Assembly (NCBI RefSeq): GCF_003143555.1
Contig: NZ_CP029347.1
Coordinates: 1,364,001-1,428,000 of the forward strand
Origin: Saliniradius amylolyticus
GTDB lineage: Bacteria; Pseudomonadota; Gammaproteobacteria; Enterobacterales; Alteromonadaceae
DNA length: 64,000 bases
Direction of reading: 5' to 3'
Shown here: positions 1 to 10,303 of the stretch, one piece after another
Numbering within the stretch: the stretch's first letter is position 1
Layout: every line of letters starts with the position of its first letter
The notes under the pieces: model-generated
What the model saw: only the letters and a program-made list of their open reading frames with translations
Told to the model about the DNA's origin: nothing
The model's database searches: none
Position numbers and translations under genes: made by a program

Positions 1-1169
1 ACAAAGGTGAGATCGGTTTGGACAAACTCAAAGAGTTGGGCGATCGCATCTGCACCATCCCTGAAGGCTTTGAACTGAACAGTCGGGTCGCTAAGTTGTA
101 TAAAGACCGTCGAGCCATGATCGATGGCGAGCGAAAACTGGACTGGGGTATGGCAGAGACTTTAGCCTACGCCACGATCGTCGATGACGGCTCGCGTATT
201 CGTATGACCGGGCAGGACTCTGGCCGGGGCACCTTCTTCCACCGGCATGCGGTACTGCATAATCAGGCGGATGCCGAGACCTACATGCCGTTGCAGAATA
301 TCCGGGAAGGCCAGGGCCCGATGGAGATCTACGACTCGGTATTATCGGAAGAAGCGGTGGTGGCCTTCGAGTATGGTTACTCCACTGCAGAGCCGGATTG
401 CCTGACCATTTGGGAAGCGCAGTTTGGCGACTTTACCAATGGTGCTCAGGTGGTTATCGACCAGTTCCTGAGCTCCGGTGAGCAGAAGTGGGGCCGTTTG
501 TGTGGCCTGACAATGCTCTTGCCTCACGGTTATGAGGGGCAGGGGCCAGAACACAGCTCGGCGCGACTGGAGCGCTTCTTACAGATGAGCGCCGACCACA
601 ACTGGCAAGTGTGTGTACCATCGACGCCGGCTCAGGTGTTTAACATGCTGCGCCGTCAGATGCTGCGTCCTATGCGTCGGCCATTGATTGTGATGTCACC
701 GAAGTCCTTGTTGCGTCACGCTCAGGCGACTTCGTCACTGGAAGAGTTGGCCGAAGGGCAGTTCCACAACGTTATCGCTGAGATTGACGATCTTGATCCT
801 AAGAAGGTCAAGCGTGTGGTCATGTGCTCCGGTAAGGTGTATTACGACCTGCTCGACCAACGACGCAAGAACGAACAGGATGACGTTGCCATTATTCGTA
901 TTGAGCAGCTTTATCCGTTCCCTCATGATGAGATTGCTGAGGTGCTGGAGCCATACAAACACGTCACCGACTTTGTATGGTGTCAGGAAGAGCCGCAAAA
1001 CCAGGGTGCCTGGTATTGCAGCCAGCACCATTTCTATGCCGCCATCCCGGATGGGGCAAAATTAACTTATACAGGACGTCCGGCGTCAGCTTCGCCGGCC
1101 GTGGGTTACGTTTCCGTGCATAATATCCAGCAAAAAGCGCTGGTCGAAGATGCACTTGCGACAAAATAA
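1..1169 (+). CDS. sucA: 2-oxoglutarate dehydrogenase E1 component, C-terminal part
   Basis: This is the 3' end of the thiamine-diphosphate-dependent E1 subunit of 2-oxoglutarate dehydrogenase, which decarboxylates 2-oxoglutarate and reductively succinylates the lipoyl groups of SucB. The reading frame is open from the left edge (codons in frame with base 3), so the true start lies outside the window; about 388 of the usual ~935 residues are visible. The visible part holds the pyrimidine-binding transketolase-like domain (GQDSGRGTFFHRHAVLHNQ near the start, then a YGYSTAEPDCLTIWEAQFGDF stretch) and the C-terminal domain ending GYVSVHNIQQKALVEDAL. The stop is 9 nt before sucB, so the two are cotranscribed. 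Family assignment is secure. Confidence 0.97.
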   Translation, partial: KGEIGLDKLKELGDRICTIPEGFELNSRVAKLYKDRRAMIDGERKLDWGMAETLAYATIVDDGSRIRMTGQDSGRGTFFHRHAVLHNQADAETYMPLQNIREGQGPMEIYDSVLSEEAVVAFEYGYSTAEPDCLTIWEAQFGDFTNGAQVVIDQFLSSGEQKWGRLCGLTMLLPHGYEGQGPEHSSARLERFLQMSADHNWQVCVPSTPAQVFNMLRRQMLRPMRRPLIVMSPKSLLRHAQATSSLEELAEGQFHNVIAEIDDLDPKKVKRVVMCSGKVYYDLLDQRRKNEQDDVAIIRIEQLYPFPHDEIAEVLEPYKHVTDFVWCQEEPQNQGAWYCSQHHFYAAIPDGAKLTYTGRPASASPAVGYVSVHNIQQKALVEDALATK

Positions 1170-1178
1170 GGGACCACA

Positions 1179-2735
1179 ATGAGTGTAGAAATTAAAGTTC
1201 CGGTACTACCAGAATCCGTTGCTGACGCGACCATTGCCACTTGGCATGTAAAGTCGGGTGACAGCGTAACCCGTGATCAGCATCTGGTGGATATTGAAAC
1301 CGATAAAGTGGTGCTGGAAGTATCCGCACCGGCCGATGGCGTGATTGCCGAAATCCTCGAAGATGAAGGTGCCACCGTCAATGGTGAGCAGGTTATCGGT
1401 AAGCTTGAAGAAGGCGCCTCAGGTGAGTCTTCAAGCAGCGATGACAAAAAAGAAGAAAAGAACGATAAGGCTGACGGTAAAGACGGTGATAAGGCAGAGT
1501 CTAAGTCAGACAGCGACGACGCCGAAGGCGAATCCATGGAGGTCAAAGTGCCGACCTTGCCTGAGTCTGTTGCCGATGCCACTGTAGCCACCTGGCATGT
1601 TCAGCCAGGCGAGCAGGTATCCCGCGATCAGAATCTGGTGGATATTGAGACTGACAAGGTAGTATTAGAAGTCGTCGCACCTGCCGACGGTGCGGTCAGT
1701 GAGATTTTGGCTGAAGAAGGCACCACCGTTGAAGCTGAACAGGTTATCGCTAATTTTAAGGCTGGCGGTGGTCAGGCGTCCTCTTCTGATGACAAAAAGA
1801 CTCAGTCAGAGAGCAGCAGTGAGGATGAGGGCAGTAGCGATGCGCTGAGCCCTTCGGTGCGCCGTCTGTTGTCTGAGAAAGGCTTGGATCCGGCTAAGAT
1901 TAAGGGCACAGGCAAAAATGGCCGCATCACCAAAGAAGATGTGGAAAAGCACCTGAAATCCGGCGGCGATAAGGCGAAGTCAGACGATAAAGCCGAGAAA
2001 GCGGCCGACGCGCCAGCGGCAACCGGCATGGCCGACCGCACTGAGAAGCGCGTGCCCATGACCCGTCTGCGTAAGACCATTGCTAAGCGTCTGCTCGAGG
2101 CTAAGAATTCCACGGCCATGCTGACCACCTTTAATGAGGTGAACATGAAGCCGATCATGGATATTCGTAAGCAGTACAAGGACGTTTTCGAAGAGAAGCA
2201 CGGCATCCGTCTTGGCTTTATGTCCTTCTATGTTAAAGCCGTTACTGAAGCCTTGAAACGCTTCCCTGAGGTGAACGCCTCCATTGATGGTGACGACATC
2301 TGCTACCATAATTATTTCGATGTCTCTATCGCGGTATCCACGCCTCGCGGCCTGGTAACGCCGGTCGTGCGCGACTGTGACCAGATGGGACTTGCTGATA
2401 TCGAGAAAAACATTCGTGAGCTGGCCTTAAAAGGTCGTGATGGCAAGCTTTCCATGGATGATTTGCAGGGCGGTAACTTTACCCTGACTAATGGTGGTGT
2501 ATTTGGCTCGCTGATTTCAACGCCGATTATCAATCCACCGCAAAGCGCCATTCTGGGTATGCACAAGATCCAGGAACGTCCTATGGCGGTCAATGGCAAG
2601 GTGGAAATTCTGCCAATGATGTATCTGGCTCTGTCCTACGACCATCGTATAATAGATGGTAAAGAGTCTGTTGGCTTCCTGGTAACCATTAAAGAGTTGC
2701 TGGAAGACCCGACCCGCCTGCTGTTGGACATTTAA
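1179..2735 (+). CDS. sucB: Dihydrolipoamide succinyltransferase (E2 of 2-oxoglutarate dehydrogenase) with two lipoyl domains
   Basis: E2 core of the 2-oxoglutarate dehydrogenase complex; it transfers succinyl from lipoyl-lysine to CoA. Domains in order: lipoyl domain 1 (residues 1-78, lipoylated Lys43 in DIETDK), an acidic Ser/Asp/Lys/Glu-rich linker, lipoyl domain 2 (120-195, Lys160 in the same motif), a second acidic linker, the E1/E3-binding domain (about 223-260, [15 protein letters not shown]) and the catalytic domain ending with the active-site motif His489-xxx-Asp493-Gly. At 518 residues it is about 110 longer than the single-lipoyl SucB of E. coli; the extra length is the duplicated lipoyl domain plus linker. 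It starts 9 nt after sucA and is followed by a terminator-like hairpin before sucC. Confidence 0.97.
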   Translation: MSVEIKVPVLPESVADATIATWHVKSGDSVTRDQHLVDIETDKVVLEVSAPADGVIAEILEDEGATVNGEQVIGKLEEGASGESSSSDDKKEEKNDKADGKDGDKAESKSDSDDAEGESMEVKVPTLPESVADATVATWHVQPGEQVSRDQNLVDIETDKVVLEVVAPADGAVSEILAEEGTTVEAEQVIANFKAGGGQASSSDDKKTQSESSSEDEGSSDALSPSVRRLLSEKGLDPAKIKGTGKNGRITKEDVEKHLKSGGDKAKSDDKAEKAADAPAATGMADRTEKRVPMTRLRKTIAKRLLEAKNSTAMLTTFNEVNMKPIMDIRKQYKDVFEEKHGIRLGFMSFYVKAVTEALKRFPEVNASIDGDDICYHNYFDVSIAVSTPRGLVTPVVRDCDQMGLADIEKNIRELALKGRDGKLSMDDLQGGNFTLTNGGVFGSLISTPIINPPQSAILGMHKIQERPMAVNGKVEILPMMYLALSYDHRIIDGKESVGFLVTIKELLEDPTRLLLDI

Positions 2736-2746
2736 TCGCCACCTAA

Positions 2747-2776
2747 AGCCCCGACCCGCTGTCGGGGCTGTCTTTT
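2747..2776 (+). terminator. Terminator-like hairpin between sucB and sucC
   Basis: A 9-bp perfect stem (2747-2755 pairing with 2761-2769, five-base loop CCGCT) is followed by a short T-rich run (TCTTTT). It lies 11 nt after the sucB stop and about 80 nt before sucC, so it may partly separate expression of sucAB from sucCD. The T-run is short, so read-through is likely. Confidence 0.7.
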
Positions 2777-2856
2777 GTGGCGGCTTACTTTTATAATCTT
2801 GTGAGTCGGTTGCATGTCTATGCAACTTTCTCACTCAAAACAACGGAACGAACACC

Positions 2857-4023
2857 ATGAATTTGCATGAATATCAGGGCAAACAGCTATTTGCCGAATA
2901 CGGGTTACCCGTATCCGAAGGCTATGCTGCTGATACGCCTCAGGGTGCCGTAGAAGCGGCCGAGCGTATTGGTGGTAACGAATGGGTAGTTAAATGTCAG
3001 GTCCACGCTGGCGGTCGCGGTAAGGCCGGCGGTGTAAAACTGGTTAAAACCAAAGACGAGATCCGCGATTTTGCGCAAAACTGGCTGGGTAAGAACCTGG
3101 TCACTTTCCAGACGGATGAGAAAGGTCAGCCTGTTAATAAAATTTTGGTTGAATCTTGCACTGATATCGGTAAGGAGCTGTACCTAGGTGCTGTTGTTGA
3201 CCGTGGTACTCGCCGTATCGTCTTTATGGCTTCTACCGAAGGCGGTGTTGAGATTGAGAAAGTCGCCGAAGAAACTCCGGAAAAGATTCTAAAGGCAGAA
3301 ATCGATCCTCTGGTAGGCGCTCAGCCATACCAGGCGCGTGAAATTGCCTTTAAACTGGGTCTGGAAGGCGCACAAATCAAGCAGTTCGTTAAGATCTTCA
3401 TGGGTCTGGCGAAGATGTTTGAAGATTTAGATGTAGCACTGATCGAAATCAACCCATTGGTTATTAAAGAAGACGGCGATCTGCACTGTCTGGATGCCAA
3501 ACTGGGTGTTGATGGCAACGCACTGTACCGTCAGCCTAAGGTACAGGGCATGCACGATCCTTCTCAGGAAGACGAGCGCGAAGCTCATGCGTCTAAGTGG
3601 GAACTGAACTATGTGGCGCTGGACGGCAACGTCGGCTGCATGGTGAACGGTGCGGGTCTGGCTATGGGTACCATGGACATCGTAAACCTGCACGGTGGTA
3701 AGCCGGCTAACTTCCTGGATGTGGGCGGCGGCGCGACCAAAGAGCGCGTTGGCGAAGCCTTTAAGATCATCCTGTCTGACGACAATGTGAAAGCGGTATT
3801 GGTGAACATTTTCGGTGGTATTGTTCGCTGTGACATGATTGCCGAAGGTATTATCGGTGCAGTGAAAGAAGTTGGCGTCAACGTTCCGGTTGTGGTTCGT
3901 CTGGAGGGCACCAACGCCGAGTTGGGCCGTGAAGTTCTGGCCAATTCCGGTCTGGATATCATTGCTGCTTCCAGTCTGACTGACGCGGCACAGCAAGTGG
4001 TCAAAGCTGCGGAGGGCAAATAA
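2857..4023 (+). CDS. sucC: Succinyl-CoA synthetase beta subunit (ADP-forming)
   Basis: Beta subunit of succinyl-CoA ligase, the TCA step that makes ATP (or GTP) from succinyl-CoA. The 388-residue length matches E. coli SucC. The N-terminal ATP-grasp domain begins [16 protein letters not shown] and contains the nucleotide-binding [12 protein letters not shown] segment. The C-terminal CoA-ligase domain carries FLDVGGGA and [11 protein letters not shown]. The start is the ATG preceded by GGAACG. The stop codon overlaps the sucD start (TAATG, one shared base), so the two subunits are translationally coupled. Confidence 0.98.
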   Translation: MNLHEYQGKQLFAEYGLPVSEGYAADTPQGAVEAAERIGGNEWVVKCQVHAGGRGKAGGVKLVKTKDEIRDFAQNWLGKNLVTFQTDEKGQPVNKILVESCTDIGKELYLGAVVDRGTRRIVFMASTEGGVEIEKVAEETPEKILKAEIDPLVGAQPYQAREIAFKLGLEGAQIKQFVKIFMGLAKMFEDLDVALIEINPLVIKEDGDLHCLDAKLGVDGNALYRQPKVQGMHDPSQEDEREAHASKWELNYVALDGNVGCMVNGAGLAMGTMDIVNLHGGKPANFLDVGGGATKERVGEAFKIILSDDNVKAVLVNIFGGIVRCDMIAEGIIGAVKEVGVNVPVVVRLEGTNAELGREVLANSGLDIIAASSLTDAAQQVVKAAEGK

Positions 4024-4895
4024 TGTCAGTATTAATCGATAAAAACACTAAGGTTATCTGTCAGGGCTTTACTGGCGGACAAGGCACCTTCCACTCCGAG
4101 CAGGCCATCGACTATGGTACACAGATGGTTGGCGGTGTGACGCCAGGCAAGGGTGGCACTACTCATCTGGGTCTGCCGGTATTTAACACCGTGCGCGAAG
4201 CTGTTGAAGCCACCGGCGCGACAGCGACTGTTATCTATGTTCCTGCGCCTTTCTGTAAAGATTCCATTATTGAAGCTGCGGATGCAGGCATTGAACTTAT
4301 CGTTTGTATCACCGAAGGTATCCCGACGTTGGATATGCTGTACGTGAAAGAGTACGTCGATAGCAAAGGCGTACGTATGATCGGTCCTAACTGCCCGGGT
4401 GTGATTACGCCGGATCAGTGCAAGATCGGCATCATGCCAGGCCATATTCACAAGCCCGGTAAAGTGGGTATCGTATCTCGTTCCGGTACGCTGACTTATG
4501 AAGCCGTGAAGCAAACCACCGACGAAGGGTTCGGTCAGTCCAGCTGTGTGGGTATCGGTGGCGATCCGATTCCAGGTTCTAACTTTATCGACATTCTGGA
4601 AATGTTCGAAAAAGATCCGGAAACCGAAGCCATCGTGATGATCGGTGAAATCGGCGGTACTGCCGAAGAAGAGGCAGCGGCCTTTATTAAGGACAACGTC
4701 ACTAAACCGGTTGTATCTTACATCGCAGGTGTTACCGCGCCTCCAGGCAAACGTATGGGCCATGCTGGCGCCATCATTGCCGGCGGTAAGGGCACTGCTG
4801 ATGATAAATTTAAGGCACTGGAAGCGGCTGGCGTAAAAACCGTTCGCTCCCTGGCTGATATTGGTAAGGCACTGCGCGAAGCCACTGGCTGGTAA
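4023..4895 (+). CDS. sucD: Succinyl-CoA synthetase alpha subunit
   Basis: Alpha subunit of succinyl-CoA ligase: binds CoA in an N-terminal Rossmann-like domain ([16 protein letters not shown]) and carries the phosphorylated histidine, here His247 in the [10 protein letters not shown] motif. The 290-residue length is normal. [11 protein letters not shown] and [12 protein letters not shown] are typical family segments. The start overlaps the end of sucC. A strong terminator follows 25 nt after the stop, ending the suc operon. Confidence 0.98.
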   Translation: MSVLIDKNTKVICQGFTGGQGTFHSEQAIDYGTQMVGGVTPGKGGTTHLGLPVFNTVREAVEATGATATVIYVPAPFCKDSIIEAADAGIELIVCITEGIPTLDMLYVKEYVDSKGVRMIGPNCPGVITPDQCKIGIMPGHIHKPGKVGIVSRSGTLTYEAVKQTTDEGFGQSSCVGIGGDPIPGSNFIDILEMFEKDPETEAIVMIGEIGGTAEEEAAAFIKDNVTKPVVSYIAGVTAPPGKRMGHAGAIIAGGKGTADDKFKALEAAGVKTVRSLADIGKALREATGW

Positions 4896-4920
4896 GCCAC
4901 CTCACCAAGTAACACGGTAA

Positions 4921-4952
4921 ACAGCCCGCTTTTTAGCGGGCTGTTTTGTTTT
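4921..4952 (+). terminator. Rho-independent terminator of sucCD
   Basis: A 10-bp perfect stem (4921-4930 with 4935-4944) with a TTTT loop and a T-rich tail follows the sucD stop directly. Confidence 0.92.
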
Positions 4953-5166
4953 AGCCCTAATCATCTGCTGTGGTTAATATTGCTACTGTTCAGAATTTTG
5001 AACAAGCCAGCCTAAGCTCAGCCATATTGATACCCGCTGCGACCACTTGCTGTATGCACCGTAAATAAAAGCTGCCAGGTTGCTCTATGACTGTTCCCGT
5101 CTGGGGTGCCAGTCAGAGCCAATTGCTGTTTAATAGAATGCAAATAATAAGTAAAAAAGGTTTGTT

Positions 5167-6963
5167 ATGCGCGAGCAGCAGTCCCTGAAAGCAGCAAAAT
5201 TACTCTCACCCAAACGCAATACCACCCGCAGTCACTCTGTAGATGAACTGGCTGCGGAGCAGCTGGATCATTTCGGCGTTGACCCGAATACGGATTATGG
5301 TCGCACTCTGCTCAGCACGGCGCGGCATCTTTATGAGGCGCAGCTGGATATTAGCGAATTGTGGCAGATCACTAATCAGACACTGGGGGATCTCAGTCGT
5401 AAAGATAAAATCGCCTACTTTAATGCCAAAAAGTTTCTTTCGTTTCAGATTGCTAAAATTCTGGATACGCTGCAAAACCCGTTTCGTGCGACTTTCCAAA
5501 GCCTGCATTTGCACAATGGCACCCAGGTAGGGCAGAGCCATTATCCGCTGTTCGACAATGTTACCGCGCTGTTTTCTGCCACACCCGTTATCGTGCGTAC
5601 CGCCACATACGTATATGCTTGTACTGAATGGGTGGACGATGCTTTTCAGGGCAAGGAATTTACCCATCAAATTTATTCGCGCTTGTTAAATCCCACCAAT
5701 ATTAGTCTGGCCAATGCCATTGTGGACCTCGAGGCCGGGCCTTATTCGGCCGATTATCTGGCCTGGAACTTCAACTCTGGAATGGCCGCCATCGATGGGG
5801 TGCTCTCCAATGTACTCAGTCATGGCGATGTGCTTTTGGTATCGCGCAATGTTTATGGTGGCGTATACCAGCTGCTGCATGATTACTACGCCCGTGAAAA
5901 GCGCCTCAATATCCAACTGGAGTGGTTCGACGGTTATGATGCCAACAGCTTTAAACTGCGCCTTGAGGAGGTGAAGGCTAAGTATCGCGAACGGCTGCAG
6001 GACCATGAGCTGCATGTGTATCTGGAGTCACCCTGTAACCCTCACGGTTATGTTCTGGATGTGGCCGGGATCAGTAAAGCCGCACACAAGGGGGGTCATC
6101 AGGTCATTCTGGACTCAACGCTGGCTACGCCGGTACTGCATCAGCCCTTACAACGCAAGGATAAGACTGAGCGCCCCGATTATGTGGTGCACAGTTATAC
6201 CAAAGACATTTGTGGTAGTGGCGCCACCACCGCCGGTGTGGTGATTGGTGAGACTTATAAGATGTTCCAACCCAAAGGCGAGAGTATCAATGGCTATGAC
6301 TGGTCACGTACTCTGTTTTGGGATGTGTATTACATCAAGGGAGCCTTCCTGGATTCGGAGAAGGCCTTTGATGTGCTAACTGGCATGAAGACCCTGGAAC
6401 AGCGCATCATGATCAAGAGCATTAATACACAGGTGCTCAGTCAGTTTCTCGATTCTCACCCCGATATACAGGTGCATTGCCATAGTCTGAGTCACAATCA
6501 CAATGCGGCAATTCGGGAAAAGCAGCTCCGTCATGGCTGGCCTTGTGCGCTGTTTACCATTGATATGGAAAAGGCGGGCCTGTGCCGTGATACCTTTGTA
6601 CGCTTTTTCGACGCTCTGGAGCCCGCCTTCAGTCATCAGGTGAGTATCGGGCAGAACAATACTATTGTGCTCTGTCCGGCCCTCACGTCACACTCGGAAA
6701 TGGGCCCGGAAGAGCAGCAAGAGGCCGGCATTTATCTGACCACACTGCGCATCGCTGTGGGCACTGAAAATATTAAGGAACTGATCGCTCACTTTATCAA
6801 TGTGACGCGCCTGCATCTGGACCCGGTTATGCCGGGCTTTAGCGAGCAGTTTATGGGCTCCGAAGATATCGACAATCTCTATGACTCGGTCGCTGAGACC
6901 GTGTGTCGACAGCACTTTACGACCGGCACAAAAGTCTCCGAGCTGTTAGAAACGAAAAGTTAA
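5167..6963 (+). CDS. Long Cys/Met-metabolism (trans-sulfuration) family PLP-dependent enzyme
   Basis: A fold-type I PLP enzyme related to cystathionine gamma-synthase/lyase and O-acylhomoserine sulfhydrylase. The PLP-binding lysine is probably Lys346 in the segment VVHSYTKDICGSGATTAG. ESPCNPHGYVLDV and ILDSTLATP match the family's substrate/PLP-binding segments, and YSRLLNPT resembles its phosphate-binding loop. At 598 residues it is about 200 longer than normal members; the excess is mostly an N-terminal extension of about 130 residues without a domain I recognise. It is monocistronic, starting at ATG 5167 after AAAAAAGG. Methionine gamma-lyase, cystathionine lyase or sulfhydrylase are all possible; the sequence does not decide the substrate. 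Confidence 0.8.
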   Translation: MREQQSLKAAKLLSPKRNTTRSHSVDELAAEQLDHFGVDPNTDYGRTLLSTARHLYEAQLDISELWQITNQTLGDLSRKDKIAYFNAKKFLSFQIAKILDTLQNPFRATFQSLHLHNGTQVGQSHYPLFDNVTALFSATPVIVRTATYVYACTEWVDDAFQGKEFTHQIYSRLLNPTNISLANAIVDLEAGPYSADYLAWNFNSGMAAIDGVLSNVLSHGDVLLVSRNVYGGVYQLLHDYYAREKRLNIQLEWFDGYDANSFKLRLEEVKAKYRERLQDHELHVYLESPCNPHGYVLDVAGISKAAHKGGHQVILDSTLATPVLHQPLQRKDKTERPDYVVHSYTKDICGSGATTAGVVIGETYKMFQPKGESINGYDWSRTLFWDVYYIKGAFLDSEKAFDVLTGMKTLEQRIMIKSINTQVLSQFLDSHPDIQVHCHSLSHNHNAAIREKQLRHGWPCALFTIDMEKAGLCRDTFVRFFDALEPAFSHQVSIGQNNTIVLCPALTSHSEMGPEEQQEAGIYLTTLRIAVGTENIKELIAHFINVTRLHLDPVMPGFSEQFMGSEDIDNLYDSVAETVCRQHFTTGTKVSELLETKS

Positions 6964-7022
6964 GCATCAACACGCGCTGGCTCGTCTACACTTTGCCTGA
7001 GATAAAAGCAAAAGGGGGCGGC

Positions 7023-7409
7023 ATGAGTATTGAACGGCATGGCCTGTCGGTAGGTATAGAACGAGTCGGTGAGGACTTTTTTCTGACTCTTAAAGCGGTG
7101 GGGAAGCTGACTCATGAGGATTATAAGCAGATTACTCCGCTACTGGAGTCGGCGCTGGACGGCCTGGAGGAACCCAGGGGCTTAGTGTTTGTGGATGCGA
7201 CTCACATGGAGGGCTGGGAGCTGCGCGCAGCCTGGGATGACTTTAAGCTGGGCATGGCCCATGGTAAGAAGTTTAAGAAAGTTGCCATCTGGGGCAATAA
7301 AAACTGGCAGGAGATGGCGGCCAAAATTGGCGGCTGGTTCGTGTCCGGCGACGTCAAGTTTTTTACCTATCATGATGATGCGTTGAATTGGTTGTTGAGC
7401 GACGATTGA
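7023..7409 (+). CDS. STAS/SEC14 (SpoIIAA-like) domain protein
   Basis: A 128-residue soluble protein of the SpoIIAA-like (STAS/SEC14) family seen in many proteobacteria, of unknown function. It begins MSIERHGLSVGIERVG and has the alternating strand/helix pattern of the fold, including LVFVDATHMEGWELRAAWDD and KKVAIWGNKNWQEMAAKIGGWF. The start at ATG 7023 is chosen because GGGGGC precedes it at good spacing and homologues begin near the MSIERHG motif. The longer open frame from 6903 would overlap the upstream enzyme by 61 nt and has a low-quality N-terminus. Role unknown. Confidence 0.82.
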   Translation: MSIERHGLSVGIERVGEDFFLTLKAVGKLTHEDYKQITPLLESALDGLEEPRGLVFVDATHMEGWELRAAWDDFKLGMAHGKKFKKVAIWGNKNWQEMAAKIGGWFVSGDVKFFTYHDDALNWLLSDD

Positions 7410-7490
7410 TATAAGTCCCTGCTGTTTTTAGCGCCTGAACTGTTATAATGCTCGCTTTATTTTTCAGTGTGTTAGCAGGGGATAGCATCC

Positions 7491-9161
7491 ATGGCCGAGA
7501 CCGAGCACCGTCCGACCAATTTTATTCGTCAAATCATCGACAAAGACCTTGCCGAAGGTGTGCATGATCATGTGCATACCCGTTTCCCGCCTGAGCCCAA
7601 TGGTTTTTTGCATATTGGTCATGCCAAGTCGATCTGTCTGAATTTCGGACTTGCGGAAGATTATCAGGGCGAGTGCAATCTGCGTTTTGATGACACCAAT
7701 CCCGAAAAAGAAAACATCGACTATGTGAACTCCATAAAAGACGATGTGCACTGGTTAGGATATGAGTGGCTGGGTGAGCCCCGTTATTCATCGAACTATT
7801 TTGACCAGTTGCACGGCTTTGCTAAAGAGCTGATTGAAAAAGGCCTTGCCTATGTGGATTTCAGCGATCCAGACACCATCCGTGAAATGCGTGGCACCCT
7901 GAAAGCACCGGGGCAGAACAGTCCCTACAGAGACACACCGGTAGAGAAGAATCTGGCGGAATTTGAGAATATGACTGCCGGTAAGTACAAAGAAGGTGAG
8001 TGCGTGTTAAGGGCTAAGATCGACATGGCCTCGCCCTTTATGTGCATGCGTGATCCTGTTCTGTATCGGGTGAAATTCGCGCATCACCACCAGACTGGGG
8101 ATAAATGGTGTGTTTACCCCATGTACGATTTTACCCACTGTATTTCCGATGCGTTGGAAGGTATCACTCATTCTCTGTGCACTCTGGAGTTCCAGGATAA
8201 TCGCCGTTTATACGACTGGGTGTTGGATAACATCACCATCGATGCGCGTCCGCGTCAGTATGAATTTTCGCGCCTGAATCTCGAATACACCATCATGAGC
8301 AAGCGTAAGCTGATTCAGTTGGTAGAAGAGCAGCATGTGGATGGCTGGGACGACCCACGGATGCCGACCATTGCCGGTTTGCGCCGCCGTGGCTACACAC
8401 CAGCCTCAATTCGAGAGTTTTGTAAACGCATTGGGGTTACCAAGATGGACAACATCGTGGAGATGGGGGTACTGGAATCCTGCATCCGCGATGATCTGAA
8501 CCAGCATGCCGCCCGGGCCATGGCGGTCATGGATCCCATCAAGGTGGTGATTGAGAATTATCCCGAAGACGCCGAGGAGATGCTGATCGCCCCCAATCAC
8601 CCTAATGATCCGAAGATGGGTCAGCGGGAAGTGCCCTTTAGTCGTGAACTCTATATCGAACGGGAAGACTTTCGCGAGTCGGCCAACAAGAAGTTTAAGC
8701 GTTTAGTGCTGGACAAGGAGGTGCGCCTGCGCAATGCCTATGTCATCAAGGCTGAGCGCGTCGAAAAGGATGCCGAAGGTAATGTCACGACTGTCTATTG
8801 CTCGTACGATCCTGACACTCTGGGTAAGGACCCGGCCGATGGTCGCAAGGTTAAAGGCGTGATCCACTGGGTATCTGCCAAACACGGTGTAGAAGCGGAA
8901 ATTCGTGAATACGATCGTCTGTTTAAGGTGCCCAATCCCCAGGCTGAAGAAGTCTTTACCGACGCCATTAATGAGGAATCACTGGTGGTTCGTACCGGCA
9001 TTATCGAACCTAGCCTGAACGAGGTGCCTCGCGGCAAAGCCTTGCAGTTTGAGCGTATCGGTTATTTCTGCAAGGACAAGTACAGCACCGAGAAAAAAAC
9101 GGTGTTCAACCGTACCGTAACGCTAAGAGATACCTGGGCCAAGATTGAGGCTAAGGAATAG
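7491..9161 (+). CDS. glnS: Glutaminyl-tRNA synthetase
   Basis: Class I aminoacyl-tRNA synthetase that charges tRNA-Gln. HIGH is at residues 41-44 within [12 protein letters not shown], the KMSKS-like loop is MSKRK at 269-273, and two C-terminal beta-barrel anticodon-binding domains follow. The 556 residues match E. coli GlnS (about 554). The start ATG is preceded by CAGGGGATAGCATCC. A palindromic element lies between this gene and the convergent yciK. Confidence 0.98.
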   Translation: MAETEHRPTNFIRQIIDKDLAEGVHDHVHTRFPPEPNGFLHIGHAKSICLNFGLAEDYQGECNLRFDDTNPEKENIDYVNSIKDDVHWLGYEWLGEPRYSSNYFDQLHGFAKELIEKGLAYVDFSDPDTIREMRGTLKAPGQNSPYRDTPVEKNLAEFENMTAGKYKEGECVLRAKIDMASPFMCMRDPVLYRVKFAHHHQTGDKWCVYPMYDFTHCISDALEGITHSLCTLEFQDNRRLYDWVLDNITIDARPRQYEFSRLNLEYTIMSKRKLIQLVEEQHVDGWDDPRMPTIAGLRRRGYTPASIREFCKRIGVTKMDNIVEMGVLESCIRDDLNQHAARAMAVMDPIKVVIENYPEDAEEMLIAPNHPNDPKMGQREVPFSRELYIEREDFRESANKKFKRLVLDKEVRLRNAYVIKAERVEKDAEGNVTTVYCSYDPDTLGKDPADGRKVKGVIHWVSAKHGVEAEIREYDRLFKVPNPQAEEVFTDAINEESLVVRTGIIEPSLNEVPRGKALQFERIGYFCKDKYSTEKKTVFNRTVTLRDTWAKIEAKE

Positions 9162-9193
9162 TCGCGGACGCTTTGCTTAATTAAGAAAAAACT

Positions 9194-9261
9194 AAGCCAT
9201 CGTTCACAGGCCCTGTGCAGCTCCAAGGAAGGAGTTACGGCTAGCCTGTGAACGATGGCTT
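9194..9261. repeat. Long palindromic element between convergent genes (probable bidirectional terminator or REP-like repeat)
   Basis: A perfect 18-bp inverted repeat (9194-9211 with 9244-9261) encloses a 32-nt loop that holds a second small hairpin (CTCC at 9221 with GGAG at 9231). It lies between the ends of glnS and the minus-strand yciK. The nested architecture resembles the element at 46271-46363, also between convergent genes. Confidence 0.75.
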
Positions 9262-9288
9262 TGTCGTATCTGTCATCAAGTAATGAGG

Positions 9289-10035
9289 TTACCTTTTGGG
9301 CTGCGCATCCAGGCTCTGGCCGGTGGTCTCAGCGCTGGCATCACTCATTAAATAACAATACAGCGGCATAATTTGCTCTGGCGTTTTCAATGTCTTGGGA
9401 TCTTCGCCAGGGTAGGCCGAGGCCCGCATATCGGTGCGAGTGGCGCCGGGGTTAATACAGTTAAAGCGCATCGAGCTGTTTTCAAACTCATCGGCCAGCA
9501 CTTGCATCATGCCCTCGGTGGCAAATTTAGATACCGCATAGCTGCCCCAGTGAGCACGGCCTTTGCGACCCACACCAGAGCTGGTGAAGATGATCGAGGC
9601 TTTTTCGGCTTTTTGCAGCGTCGGCAGCAGGGCCTGGGTCATCATAAATTCGGCAGTCACATTGACCTGCATGACTTCCTGCCATTCGTCGAGCGGGATC
9701 TGACTGAACGGGCGCAGGTGGCCGAGCAGGCTGGCGTTATGTAACAGCCCGTCCAAGTGGCCAAATTCTTGTTCAATGGTCGCGTTCATCTGTTGGTAAT
9801 GGCTGAGGGTTGCGCCTTTGAGATCCAGTGGCACGATAGCAGGCTCCGGGCCTTGGTCGGCGATGATTTCATCATAGGTCGTTTCCAGCTTACTGGTAGT
9901 GCGTCCCAGTAAAATCACGGTAGCGCCTAAACTGGCATAGGTTTTCGCTGCGACTTTGCCGATACCATCGCCGGCACCGGTTACCAGAATGACTTTATCC
10001 CTTAGTTCATTGGTCTTTGGTTGGTAGTCAAACAT
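9289..10035 (-). CDS. YciK-type short-chain dehydrogenase
   Basis: SDR-family oxidoreductase of the YciK subgroup. The glycine-rich NAD(P)-binding motif TGAGDGIG is at residues 19-26, NAS at 100-102, the catalytic Ser in FTSSGVGRKG near 152, and the YxxxK pair is Tyr166/Lys170. The 248 residues fit the classical SDR length. The substrate of YciK proteins is not established. The gene converges on glnS and is divergent from the lipase gene. Confidence 0.88.
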   Translation of the reverse strand: MFDYQPKTNELRDKVILVTGAGDGIGKVAAKTYASLGATVILLGRTTSKLETTYDEIIADQGPEPAIVPLDLKGATLSHYQQMNATIEQEFGHLDGLLHNASLLGHLRPFSQIPLDEWQEVMQVNVTAEFMMTQALLPTLQKAEKASIIFTSSGVGRKGRAHWGSYAVSKFATEGMMQVLADEFENSSMRFNCINPGATRTDMRASAYPGEDPKTLKTPEQIMPLYCYLMSDASAETTGQSLDAQPKR

Positions 10036-10303
10036 GATTAATACCCATTATTTGGTTTACTTCATTTTATCAGTTAACTGCTTGTTTGTGGTTGCATTTA
10101 TAGGATTAATGATTGAGCTAACAATTGGTTAACAAACCTTTGCAAAACCAAGGTAAAGCCAATACTATTGTGAATAATGCAACTGGTCGTACATGTTGGC
10201 GAACGTCATTGATTACGACCAGTTTAAAACAGCAATGATACCAACCGGGCCAATGCGGTCATGGCGGTGGATAAAAACAACAATAGGATCCTGGGGAGAC
10301 ACA

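Noticed and set aside
4032-4763. A 243-codon minus-strand frame across sucD
   Set aside because: It lies wholly inside sucD on the opposite strand, with no ribosome-binding site and a His/Arg/Thr-rich composition; it is a shadow of a well-identified gene.
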